6,567 bases of DNA from Deltaproteobacteria bacterium (GTDB taxonomy: Bacteria > Myxococcota > Myxococcia > Myxococcales > 40CM-4-68-19), in NCBI GenBank assembly GCA_018266095.1, contig JAFEBC010000324.1, positions 1 to 6,567 of the forward strand. Direction: 5' to 3'. The notes below the pieces were generated by a model that saw only the letters and a program-made list of their open reading frames with translations, had not been told where the DNA came from and searched no databases. This document shows positions 1 through 6,160 of this stretch, piece after piece; the first letter of the stretch is position 1, and each line of letters opens with the position of its first letter. A program made the position numbers and the translations under genes.

Positions 1-21
1 CCAACGTTGTCCGGAGCTCGA

Positions 22-41
22 GCAGTCGCGGGCGCGACTGC
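22..41. repeat. Perfect inverted repeat, 9-bp arms
   Basis: The arms GCAGTCGCG (22-30) and CGCGACTGC (33-41) are exact reverse complements separated by GG. As RNA this would form an 8-bp stem with a GGGC loop. No T-run follows on the + strand, so it is not a classical intrinsic terminator. It could end transcription of a gene lying just left of the window, or be a dimer-binding operator upstream of the 254 gene. The sequence alone does not decide between these. Confidence 0.6.
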
Positions 42-189
42 CGGTCGTGCCGCTGGCCTCCAGGAGGCGCGCCCTCCCCCTCGCCCGGGCGCGCGGAGAC
101 CACCCGAAGCTCCAACTTGCCCTCCCCACGCCCGGAACCGCGGGCGCCAGCCCCACCCGGACCTACCTTTCGTGCCTTCCCTCCAGAGG

Positions 190-207
190 GATCCTGCGCG
201 ATCCTGC
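190..207 (+). repeat. Short direct repeat, 10-bp spacing
   Basis: GATCCTGC occurs at 190-197 and again at 200-207, so the two copies sit one helical turn apart, 47 bases before the first start codon. The octamer GAGGGATC, which overlaps the first copy (186-193), recurs at 244-251 over the ribosome binding site. This could be a regulator site or chance; it is too short to be sure. Confidence 0.3.
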
Positions 208-243
208 CCACGGGAAATCTCTGCCGGCTGCACTTGCTCTTCC

Positions 244-248
244 GAGGG
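244..248 (+). promoter_or_regulatory. Ribosome binding site of the PEGA-like gene
   Basis: GAGGG lies 5 bases before the ATG at 254. It supports that start over the in-frame ATG at 47. A second in-frame ATG at 260 is a possible alternative start that would leave the signal peptide intact. Confidence 0.6.
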
Positions 249-253
249 ATCGC

Positions 254-1762
254 ATGACGATGCCACCGCTGCCGCGCCTGCTGATCGTCGCGCTCTTGAT
301 GATGCTGGCGAGGCCTGCCCTCGCGGACGAGAAGAAGCCGCCGCCGGGCGGGATGGGGCTCGACGACCTGGGGCTCGCACCGCTGCCCGTGCAGAAGAAG
401 AAGGAGAAGAAGGCCAAGCCGCCGGCAGAGGCGAAGCCGGCCACGAACGCGAAGGAAGGCGCGGACGCGAAGGGCGGCGCCGAGGCGAGCGAGGGACAGG
501 ATTCAGCGATCGCGAAGGCGGTGGCGAAGGCGAAGGCCGCCGCGGAGGCCAAAGCGGCAGCGGAGGCGAGAGCTGCAACTGACGCAAAGGCAGCAGCGGA
601 CACGAAGTCGGCCTCGGACGCCGGGAGCGCAGCAGAGGCGAAGGCGGCCGCTGACGCGAAGGGCTCCGCGAGGTCGTCCAAGGGCAAGTCCGCGCCCAAG
701 ACGGTCGAGCCTGCTTCGGGGGGCGTGTTCGTCGCCGCGCCGCCGCCTGCGCCTGCGCCTGCCGCCACGCGCGCGGAGTCCAAGCCGGACGCGCCGCCGC
801 TGCTCAAGCTGTCGGTGCAGTACGGCATCGCGTTCGTGCGCACCTCGCTCCTCGACGAGCCGACCTCGAGCGACGTGGAGTCGGGCCTGAAGACCATCGC
901 CTTCCAGGCGCCGATGTCGCAGCGGCCCACCGTGCTGCATCCGGGGCCGCAGCCGTGCCCGCAGGACGACGACGCGTGCTTCGCGGTGCAGGGCGCGCAG
1001 GCCGGGCTGGACGAGGTGATCGTGGCCACGGCGGCGAAGGTGAACAACGCCATCCAGCTCCGCGTGCGGCGCGTGGAGGTGGTGACCAAGAAGCGCGCGG
1101 CCGAGCTGGCGCAGGACGGGATCGCGCCAGACCGGCTGGAGCTCAAGGCCTGGGGCGAGGCGCTCCTGTGCAAGCTCATCGTGCCCGCGGGCTGCCAGGG
1201 CGAGCTGACGGTGGACGCCGACGGCGCCGAGCTGGGCCTCAATGGCCAGATGCTGCAGCACGGGCCGGAGCTCCCGGCGCGCTACAAGCTGCCGGTGGGC
1301 GTGCACCCGCTGCGGGCCACCAAGAAGGGCCTCGTGGGGCCGGAGCGGCTGGTGGCGGTGGTGCGCGAGCCGTCGCAGGGCGTGGCGTTCACGGTGATGA
1401 ATTCGCCCGAGGGGCCGCGGCTCATCGCGCCCGGTGAGTCGGCGCCGGGGCAGGCGCCGCCGGAGGCTGTGGTGGCGGGGCCGCCGCCGACCTCGAGCGG
1501 GCTGAAGTGGAACAAGCCCGTGGGCTACACGGTGGCCGTCATCGGGCTCGCGGGCCTGGTGGGCGGCGCGGTGCAGGACCTGCGCTCCAAGTCGATGATC
1601 AGCGACGCCGAGACCGCGTACGCGCACAACGGCGGCGCGTACAAGTCGTCGGACCTGGCCAATCTGCAGTCTGGCAACTCGGCGGCCAAGAGCGCCAACC
1701 TCCTCTTCGCGGTCGGCGGCGTGCTGGCGGCCGGCGGCTTCGTCCTCGCTCTCGCGTTCTAG
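254..1762 (+). CDS. Exported PEGA-like domain protein with Lys/Ala repeat spacer and C-terminal membrane segments
   Basis: A 502-residue protein starting at 254, chosen for the GAGGG site and the signal peptide (hydrophobic core 9-18, likely cleavage after A22-L-A24). A Lys/Pro-rich stretch (25-60) leads into an Ala/Lys/Glu region with eight hexapeptide repeats (91-138), probably a TolA-like helical spacer, then a Pro/Ala linker (157-182). Residues 185-285 (paired C235 and C242, then a beta-rich VIVATAAKVNNAIQLRVRRVEV-type segment) resemble the TolB-N/CsgG-like fold often found before PEGA domains in myxobacterial proteins; this is a weak call. Residues 316-380 look PEGA-like (GELTVDADGAELGLNGQ, then LPVGVHPLRATKKG). 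Two hydrophobic segments follow (423-440 and 482-502), the last running to the C-terminus, so the body should be periplasmic and anchored in the inner membrane. It lies 13 bases before the long Ig/propeller gene and is probably co-transcribed with it. No enzymatic motif is seen; a structural or peptidoglycan-associated role is inference. Confidence 0.85.
   Translation: MTMPPLPRLLIVALLMMLARPALADEKKPPPGGMGLDDLGLAPLPVQKKKEKKAKPPAEAKPATNAKEGADAKGGAEASEGQDSAIAKAVAKAKAAAEAKAAAEARAATDAKAAADTKSASDAGSAAEAKAAADAKGSARSSKGKSAPKTVEPASGGVFVAAPPPAPAPAATRAESKPDAPPLLKLSVQYGIAFVRTSLLDEPTSSDVESGLKTIAFQAPMSQRPTVLHPGPQPCPQDDDACFAVQGAQAGLDEVIVATAAKVNNAIQLRVRRVEVVTKKRAAELAQDGIAPDRLELKAWGEALLCKLIVPAGCQGELTVDADGAELGLNGQMLQHGPELPARYKLPVGVHPLRATKKGLVGPERLVAVVREPSQGVAFTVMNSPEGPRLIAPGESAPGQAPPEAVVAGPPPTSSGLKWNKPVGYTVAVIGLAGLVGGAVQDLRSKSMISDAETAYAHNGGAYKSSDLANLQSGNSAAKSANLLFAVGGVLAAGGFVLALAF
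524..667 (+). repeat. Tandem 18-bp repeat coding eight hexapeptides
   Basis: Eight in-frame 18-base units encode residues 91-138 of the PEGA-like protein, with consensus [A/T/S]-[E/D]-A-K-A-A. Examples are AEAKAA, AEARAA, TDAKAA and ADTKSA. The fifth and sixth units (ADTKSA, SDAGSA) are the most diverged, while the seventh returns to AEAKAA exactly. Acidic and basic residues alternate on a polyalanine background, which predicts a long solvent-exposed helix like domain II of TolA. Such repeats often vary in copy number between strains. Confidence 0.75.
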
Positions 1763-1764
1763 GC

Positions 1765-1768
1765 AGGG
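1765..1768 (+). promoter_or_regulatory. Ribosome binding site of the Ig/propeller gene
   Basis: AGGG lies 7 bases before the ATG at 1776, just after the stop codon of the preceding gene at 1760-1762. The spacing supports this start and co-transcription of the two genes. Confidence 0.55.
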
Positions 1769-1775
1769 TGCAATC

Positions 1776-4700
1776 ATGAGACGCATCGAGCTCCGCATCC
1801 TCCCGCTGCTCCTCGCGCTGGCCGCGTCGTGGGCCTGCAAGACGTCCGAGGTCGGCACCTGCACCACCTCCAGCGATTGCGCGGCGGGCGCGACCTGCGA
1901 CACCACGCAGTCGCCGCCCGTGTGCGTGGTCCCCGACAACGGGTGCTTCCCGGCGTGTCCGAGCGGCAAGGCGTGCCAGAACGCGCAGTGCGTGGACGCG
2001 GCGTGCAACCCGCCTTGCGACACGGCGCACGTGTGCGATCTGACCACGGCCACCTGCACGGCCGCGACGGCGCCCGAGGTGAAGGTGACGGGCCCGGCCG
2101 CGAACGCGAGCGTCGGCGCGACCATCCACGCGACGGCCACCGCGCGCGCGCCGGGCGGCGTGACCTCGCTGCACTTCGAGCTGCGCCGCAACTCCACGGT
2201 CCTGGCGCAGAGCGCGCCCACGTCCACGCCCGCGGGCAGCGACCCGGCGAACTTCGCGGGCATCATCGACGCGAGCGCCGTGGCGCAGGGACCAGCCGAG
2301 CTCTTCGCGGTGATCGCGTACGCGGCGGGCTCCCTCGACAGCGCGCCCGTGGCCGTGGTCCTCGACGCCACCGCGCCCACCATCACCATGGTCACCGACG
2401 GCCGCAGCGCGCTCGTCGGCCCGGGCGCGACCGTCACCGTCAAGGCCTCCATCGACGACGGCACCGACGGCTCGGGCACGCTCGGCACCAGCGCGTCGCT
2501 CACCTTCCTCTCCGGCACGCACGCGGCGGTCACCTCCACAGTGGCCAGCGACAAGACGGCGACGTTCACGTTCGCGGTCGACGACACGCTCTGCCCCGAT
2601 GGCCAGAACGCCACCGTGACCTTCCGCATCGACGGCGTGGACGGCGCGGGCAACGCGGCCACGCTCAGCGGCGACCCCAAGCAGGTCCTCCTCATCGACC
2701 GCGCCGGGCCCACGGCCACCATCAACACCGACCTCACCTGGCACGCGCAGCTCGACACCGTGGCCATCTCCGGCACGGTCGCGGACCTCGGCGGCTCGCT
2801 CCAGGGCGGCGCGACGAAGTTCGAGGTGCTCATCAACAGCGCGGTCATCGCCACGGGCACGCCGCAGCTCGGCGCCAGCACCACCACGAGCGGCACTTGG
2901 GCGAGCGCCATCAACCTCGCGCAGCAGACGGTGCCCGCCATCGAGGGCCCGTTCGCGTTCTCCGTGCGCTTCACCGATCGCCTCGGAAACCAGCGCAGCT
3001 TCGCGGGCGCGCTCAACGTGGACAACCTCGGCCCGCGCATCACGCAGATCACGGTCACCACCGCGCCCGACTGGGACGGCGGCCCCGGCTACTACAAGTC
3101 CGACGGCGGCAACCTGGGTGTGAGCGCGTTCCTGCAGGATCAGTCGGGCTTCGACGCGGGCACGGTGTGCTTGCGCGTCGAGGGCGAGTCGGGCGCGTGT
3201 CCGCACGCGGGCGCGACGCTCGACGGCGGCACCTGGACGTTCACCCTCCCGCGGCCCGGCATGGCGCAGCAGTTCGACGGCACCGCGCCGCTCGCCTTCT
3301 ACATCTCGGCCGCCGACGGCGTGTCCGGCAGCCTGCCGCCGCAGAACCGCGGCTCGCACCAGGGCAGCGCGGACGGCGGCGTCTACTTCGACAACACGCC
3401 CCCGACCATCACCATCCCCGCCGACCCCACGGTCTACCCGCGCGACAACGGCACCGGCGGCAACCAGAGCGTGCCCGCGATCGTGGAGATCGACGACTTC
3501 GTGGGCGTCGACGACGGCGGCACCAACCGCCCCAAGGCGGCCATCAGCGGGAACGGTGGCCACTTCTACGCCGCGCAGGACGGCGGGTCGTTCACGTTCA
3601 ACCTCGACGGGCACGAGGCCATCGCGGCCGGCACTGAAGGGCCAGCGACGTTCGTGGTCACCGCGGTGGACCGGCTCGGCAACACGGCGACGGCGAGCGG
3701 CACGCGCACGTTCGATGACGCGGCGCCGACGGTGAACCTCACGCTCAGCAAGCAGGGCGTGCCCACCAGCGGCGCCGGCATCCAGTACCCCGCGGCGATG
3801 GCGGGCACCGGCTGGGACGGCGGGTCGTTCATCTACTCGGACACGGTGCGCATCAGCGGGACGATCACGGACATCTCTGGCGTGTCGAGCAGCACCAGCC
3901 TGCGCGTGAACGGCATCGCCACCAACGGGACCACGAGCACGGGACCGCTGCTCACGCTCGGCTGCTCGGGCGGCACGACCTGCACCGTGGACACGTCGTT
4001 CGCGCTCAACGACCTCACCAAGGTGGGCGAGTTCCACACGGGGACCAGCACCGCGAATCCGGCCGGCAACCTGACGTTCGCGTTCGGGGCCTATGACAAC
4101 GCCCGGCAGCCGTCGGGGCAGCCTGCGACGCACGTGTTCAGCTCGACCTCGACTGTGCGCGTGTCGCGCCTGTGGTGGTTTGCGACGCTCGGGCTGACGC
4201 AGGTCATCGGCCTCGGCGTGCATCCGAGCGGCGACGTGATCGCGACGGGCGTCGGCGCGGGCGACACGCTGTTCTCCCTCCGCAACGCGGGACCGATTCC
4301 TGACACGGGGTCGACGGCCACGTCGTCGATCAACTGGAGTTGGGGCATTGGCACGGTCAATGGAGGCACGGTCGACGTGCCCTTTGGCGCCATCAATGAC
4401 TCTCCCGCCATCGGAGCAGGCGACAAGGAATCGGCGTCGATCTACGTCGCCTCGTCGGCTCAGTCGGCGGCCGCATCGATCTCGGTCCACGGCGTCGCCA
4501 ACTGGCTGCAGGACAACCTGGGTGCGTTCTACGTCGCGCCTGCGGTGGCGACAGTGAAAGTGAAGAACGCGAGCAATGCCGACGAGACCGACGAGGTCGT
4601 GTTCCTGCCGGACGGGGAGAACTCCTCGACGCTCTGGGAACTGGGGGCCTTTGCAGACGCGAGCATGATCCAACTGTCGAGCGCCTCGGCGAACACCGTC

Positions 4701-5468
4701 GACCTCTCGGCGCCCCTCTTCATGTCCGACACCAGCACCAATGCGCTGGGCGCCATCTACTACGGCACCGACAATGGCACCGGCTCTCACGAGTTCAGCA
4801 AGCAGGTCATCCTGAACACCGGGCCTCAGGCGGCAGCGACCCCAGTCGTCGGGAGCACCAGCGCGGACTCGTTCTCGCCCTTGAGCGACGGGAACATCGT
4901 GTTCATCCCGGACAAGCGAGGCTCGAGTTCGAGCACTGGCCGCTTGCGTGCGTTCGTGCAGCCGTTCTCGGCCCAGTACACGATCTCGAACGGCCGGGCC
5001 CTGACCTGCGACGCGGTGTTCGAGGGGACCACGGGCACGAACATCCTGGTCGGCGGCGACTCAGGCGGCTTGCTGAGCGGGTCCCCGGCCGCATCCACGA
5101 GCACCTTCACGACGCGCCTGTCCAGCCTCGGCTCCAACGTGCAGCAGGTACTCCTAGGGTCCAACGCGCACACGTACGTCACGCTCGGAAGCAGCTTCGG
5201 CTCGAGCGCCTCGCTTGCCGCCTACAAGGGGACGGCCGTGAGCTGGTACTGGAACCCCAATGGCTCCCTCAGCTACCGCATCGCGATGGACTGCGCCGGA
5301 CACCTCTTCGTGGCCAACGGTAACGAGGTGCGCGCGTTCATCACCGACGACAACGGCCTCGCGGACACCCCTTGGCCCTCGGCACGCAAGGACTCTCGCA
5401 ACAGCGGCAACGCCACGCTGACGACGCGCTACGGCAGCAGGGTCGCCAACGGAACCTGCACGCAATAG
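1776..5468 (+). CDS. Cysteine-rich, multi-Ig-like, beta-propeller surface protein (probable lipoprotein)
   Basis: A 1230-residue exported protein. Residues 1-20 form a signal peptide (RR at 2-3, Leu-rich core) ending at C21. The sequence before it, S-W-A-C, is a poor lipobox, so lipidation is likely by analogy with myxobacterial proteins but not certain. Residues 29-94 hold twelve cysteines in three four-cysteine modules (29/35/41/50, 57/61/67/72, 77/81/87/94), presumably disulfide-bonded. About six Ig-like modules follow (roughly 99-198, 199-308, 310-416, 417-539, 540-648, 649-794), joined by repeated linkers such as DATAPTITM, DRAGPTATI, DNTPPTITI and DDAAPTVNL, with GN turns (VDGAGN, TDRLGN, VDRLGN) typical of bacterial Ig-like folds. 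Residues 795-1230 look like a PQQ-like beta-propeller: repeated strand-turn units such as SPLSDGNIVFIPDKRG and CAGHLFVANGNEVRAF, ending in TPWPSARKDSRNSG, which matches the PWP-x-RxDxxNxG-type signature near the end of such propellers. It probably works outside the cytoplasm in binding or adhesion, perhaps with the product of the upstream gene. Related myxobacterial proteins have sometimes been named as gliding-motility factors; I cannot support that here. Codon usage changes near the propeller. Confidence 0.85.
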   Translation: MRRIELRILPLLLALAASWACKTSEVGTCTTSSDCAAGATCDTTQSPPVCVVPDNGCFPACPSGKACQNAQCVDAACNPPCDTAHVCDLTTATCTAATAPEVKVTGPAANASVGATIHATATARAPGGVTSLHFELRRNSTVLAQSAPTSTPAGSDPANFAGIIDASAVAQGPAELFAVIAYAAGSLDSAPVAVVLDATAPTITMVTDGRSALVGPGATVTVKASIDDGTDGSGTLGTSASLTFLSGTHAAVTSTVASDKTATFTFAVDDTLCPDGQNATVTFRIDGVDGAGNAATLSGDPKQVLLIDRAGPTATINTDLTWHAQLDTVAISGTVADLGGSLQGGATKFEVLINSAVIATGTPQLGASTTTSGTWASAINLAQQTVPAIEGPFAFSVRFTDRLGNQRSFAGALNVDNLGPRITQITVTTAPDWDGGPGYYKSDGGNLGVSAFLQDQSGFDAGTVCLRVEGESGACPHAGATLDGGTWTFTLPRPGMAQQFDGTAPLAFYISAADGVSGSLPPQNRGSHQGSADGGVYFDNTPPTITIPADPTVYPRDNGTGGNQSVPAIVEIDDFVGVDDGGTNRPKAAISGNGGHFYAAQDGGSFTFNLDGHEAIAAGTEGPATFVVTAVDRLGNTATASGTRTFDDAAPTVNLTLSKQGVPTSGAGIQYPAAMAGTGWDGGSFIYSDTVRISGTITDISGVSSSTSLRVNGIATNGTTSTGPLLTLGCSGGTTCTVDTSFALNDLTKVGEFHTGTSTANPAGNLTFAFGAYDNARQPSGQPATHVFSSTSTVRVSRLWWFATLGLTQVIGLGVHPSGDVIATGVGAGDTLFSLRNAGPIPDTGSTATSSINWSWGIGTVNGGTVDVPFGAINDSPAIGAGDKESASIYVASSAQSAAASISVHGVANWLQDNLGAFYVAPAVATVKVKNASNADETDEVVFLPDGENSSTLWELGAFADASMIQLSSASANTVDLSAPLFMSDTSTNALGAIYYGTDNGTGSHEFSKQVILNTGPQAAATPVVGSTSADSFSPLSDGNIVFIPDKRGSSSSTGRLRAFVQPFSAQYTISNGRALTCDAVFEGTTGTNILVGGDSGGLLSGSPAASTSTFTTRLSSLGSNVQQVLLGSNAHTYVTLGSSFGSSASLAAYKGTAVSWYWNPNGSLSYRIAMDCAGHLFVANGNEVRAFITDDNGLADTPWPSARKDSRNSGNATLTTRYGSRVANGTCTQ

Positions 5469-5479
5469 GGCCGCCGTCG

Positions 5480-5500
5480 CCGGGGCCGCTACAGCCCCGG
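5480..5500. terminator. GC-rich hairpin between convergent genes
   Basis: CCGGGGC (5480-5486) and GCCCCGG (5494-5500) form a perfect 7-bp stem with a 7-base loop. It sits between the stop of the rightward long gene (5466-5468) and the last codons of the leftward anti-sigma gene, overlapping that gene's stop codon (5489-5491). No T-run follows on either strand, so it is not a canonical intrinsic terminator. Its position in a 20-base convergent gap suggests it may slow or stop transcription from both sides. Confidence 0.4.
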
Positions 5501-6160
5501 GTCGCTCACCCGCAGCTCGCGGTCGCCGATGCGGATGCCCTCGCGCACGATGGCGAGATAGACGAGGTCCGCGCCCACCATGGCGGTGAGCCCGTGCGAG
5601 CTGCCCGCGGGCATGCGCAGCTCGTCGCCGGCGCGCGCGACCTGGCCGTCGCTGGTGACGCAGCCGCCCTGGACCACGAAGACGAGCTCCTCGCCCAGGT
5701 GCGTGTGCTCGGGGAACGGGGCGCCCGCGGGCACGCGCACGAAGCCACACGCGGCGCCAGCGAGGGCGGGGCCGGGCGCGAGGTGGAAGAGGTCCACGTT
5801 GGGCGCGAGGCCCTGCACCCAGTGCGCGCGGCGCGGCAGGTTGGCGATGATGGCGCGCACCGCGGACTCGCCGAGATCGAGCAGCGCGGAGAGGTGCTTT
5901 GTGTGCGGAGCCACGGCGACGTCGAGCGGCTTGACCAGCTCGGTCGAGCGCGCGATGCGATCCCAGAGCGCGGGCGGCGGAGGGATGGGCGCCAGGCGCT
6001 CCGCGAGCTTCGTCAGCGCCTCGTCCGACTCGCGCGCGAGGGCCGCCGCCTTGGCGTCGCGGGCCAGCTCACGCTCGAGGCGCGCCTGCTCCTCCATGCT
6101 CAGGCCCGAGAGGCCCAAGATGCCGAGCGAAGGATCCGGAGGCTCACGCTTGTCGCTCAT
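5489..6160 (-). CDS. Cupin-domain anti-sigma factor (ChrR-like cupin, RskA-like N-terminus)
   Basis: A 223-residue protein starting with the ATG at 6160; the AAGGAAG upstream and the ATGA overlap with the sigma gene decide this start. The presumed role is to bind and hold the neighbouring ECF sigma factor until a signal is sensed. Residues 10-75 (LGILGLSGLSMEEQARLERE, later LAPIPPPPALWDRIA) resemble the zinc-less RskA/RsiW-type anti-sigma domain: an L-x-x-EE-x-AR helix, an acidic/Ala helix, then a PP-x-x-LW helix. The HxxxCxxC zinc motif of ChrR-type proteins is absent. Residues about 125-205 form a cupin: motif 1 is PFPEHTHLGEELVFVVQG (H152, H154, E158) and motif 2 is GDELRMPAGSSHG (H189), so all four usual metal ligands are present. 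No membrane segment is seen, so it should be cytosolic like ChrR. In Rhodobacter ChrR the cupin is needed for the response to singlet oxygen; an oxidative or light-stress input here is inference. Confidence 0.88.
   Translation of the reverse strand: MSDKREPPDPSLGILGLSGLSMEEQARLERELARDAKAAALARESDEALTKLAERLAPIPPPPALWDRIARSTELVKPLDVAVAPHTKHLSALLDLGESAVRAIIANLPRRAHWVQGLAPNVDLFHLAPGPALAGAACGFVRVPAGAPFPEHTHLGEELVFVVQGGCVTSDGQVARAGDELRMPAGSSHGLTAMVGADLVYLAIVREGIRIGDRELRVSDPGL

Larger units (their letters stand above)
1..253. other. Intergenic / upstream region without a supported gene
   Basis: No convincing coding region lies here. The reading frame of the first gene stays open back to an ATG at 47, but the encoded stretch is Arg/Pro/Leu-rich, lacks the codon bias of the genes, and would bury the clear signal peptide of the 254 start. 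The stretch contains an inverted repeat at 22-41, a short direct repeat at 190-207, and pyrimidine-rich runs around 70-85 and 118-130. A GGAAC (134-138), as in ECF-type -35 elements, is present, but no matching -10 element is seen at the usual distance. The promoter of the two rightward genes probably lies here, but it cannot be placed. Confidence 0.6.

Noticed and set aside
134..138. GGAAC as an ECF-type -35 element upstream of the envelope operon
   Set aside because: No convincing -10 element follows at 16-18 bases, and a pentamer of this kind is expected by chance. A link to the ECF sigma factor in this window cannot be claimed.
47..253. N-terminal extension of the PEGA-like protein from the ATG at 47
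   Set aside because: It would place 69 Arg/Pro-rich residues before a clear signal peptide, whereas the ATG at 254 has a ribosome binding site 5 bases upstream.
499..670. TolA orthologue
   Set aside because: Only the Ala/Lys/Glu helix composition resembles TolA. The N-terminal membrane anchor and C-terminal TolA domain are absent, there is a cleavable signal peptide, and no tolQ, tolR or tolB neighbours are seen.
503..3061. 852-codon open frame on the minus strand
   Set aside because: It lies antisense to two well-supported genes. Its product has no recognisable domain and is Arg/Ala-rich over much of its length, as expected when GC-rich genes are read on the other strand.
1599..4790. 1063-codon open frame on the minus strand
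   Set aside because: The product is a monotonous Arg/Ala/Gly/Val string antisense to the Ig/propeller gene, whose domains and codon bias are clear. Few stop codons are expected at this GC content.
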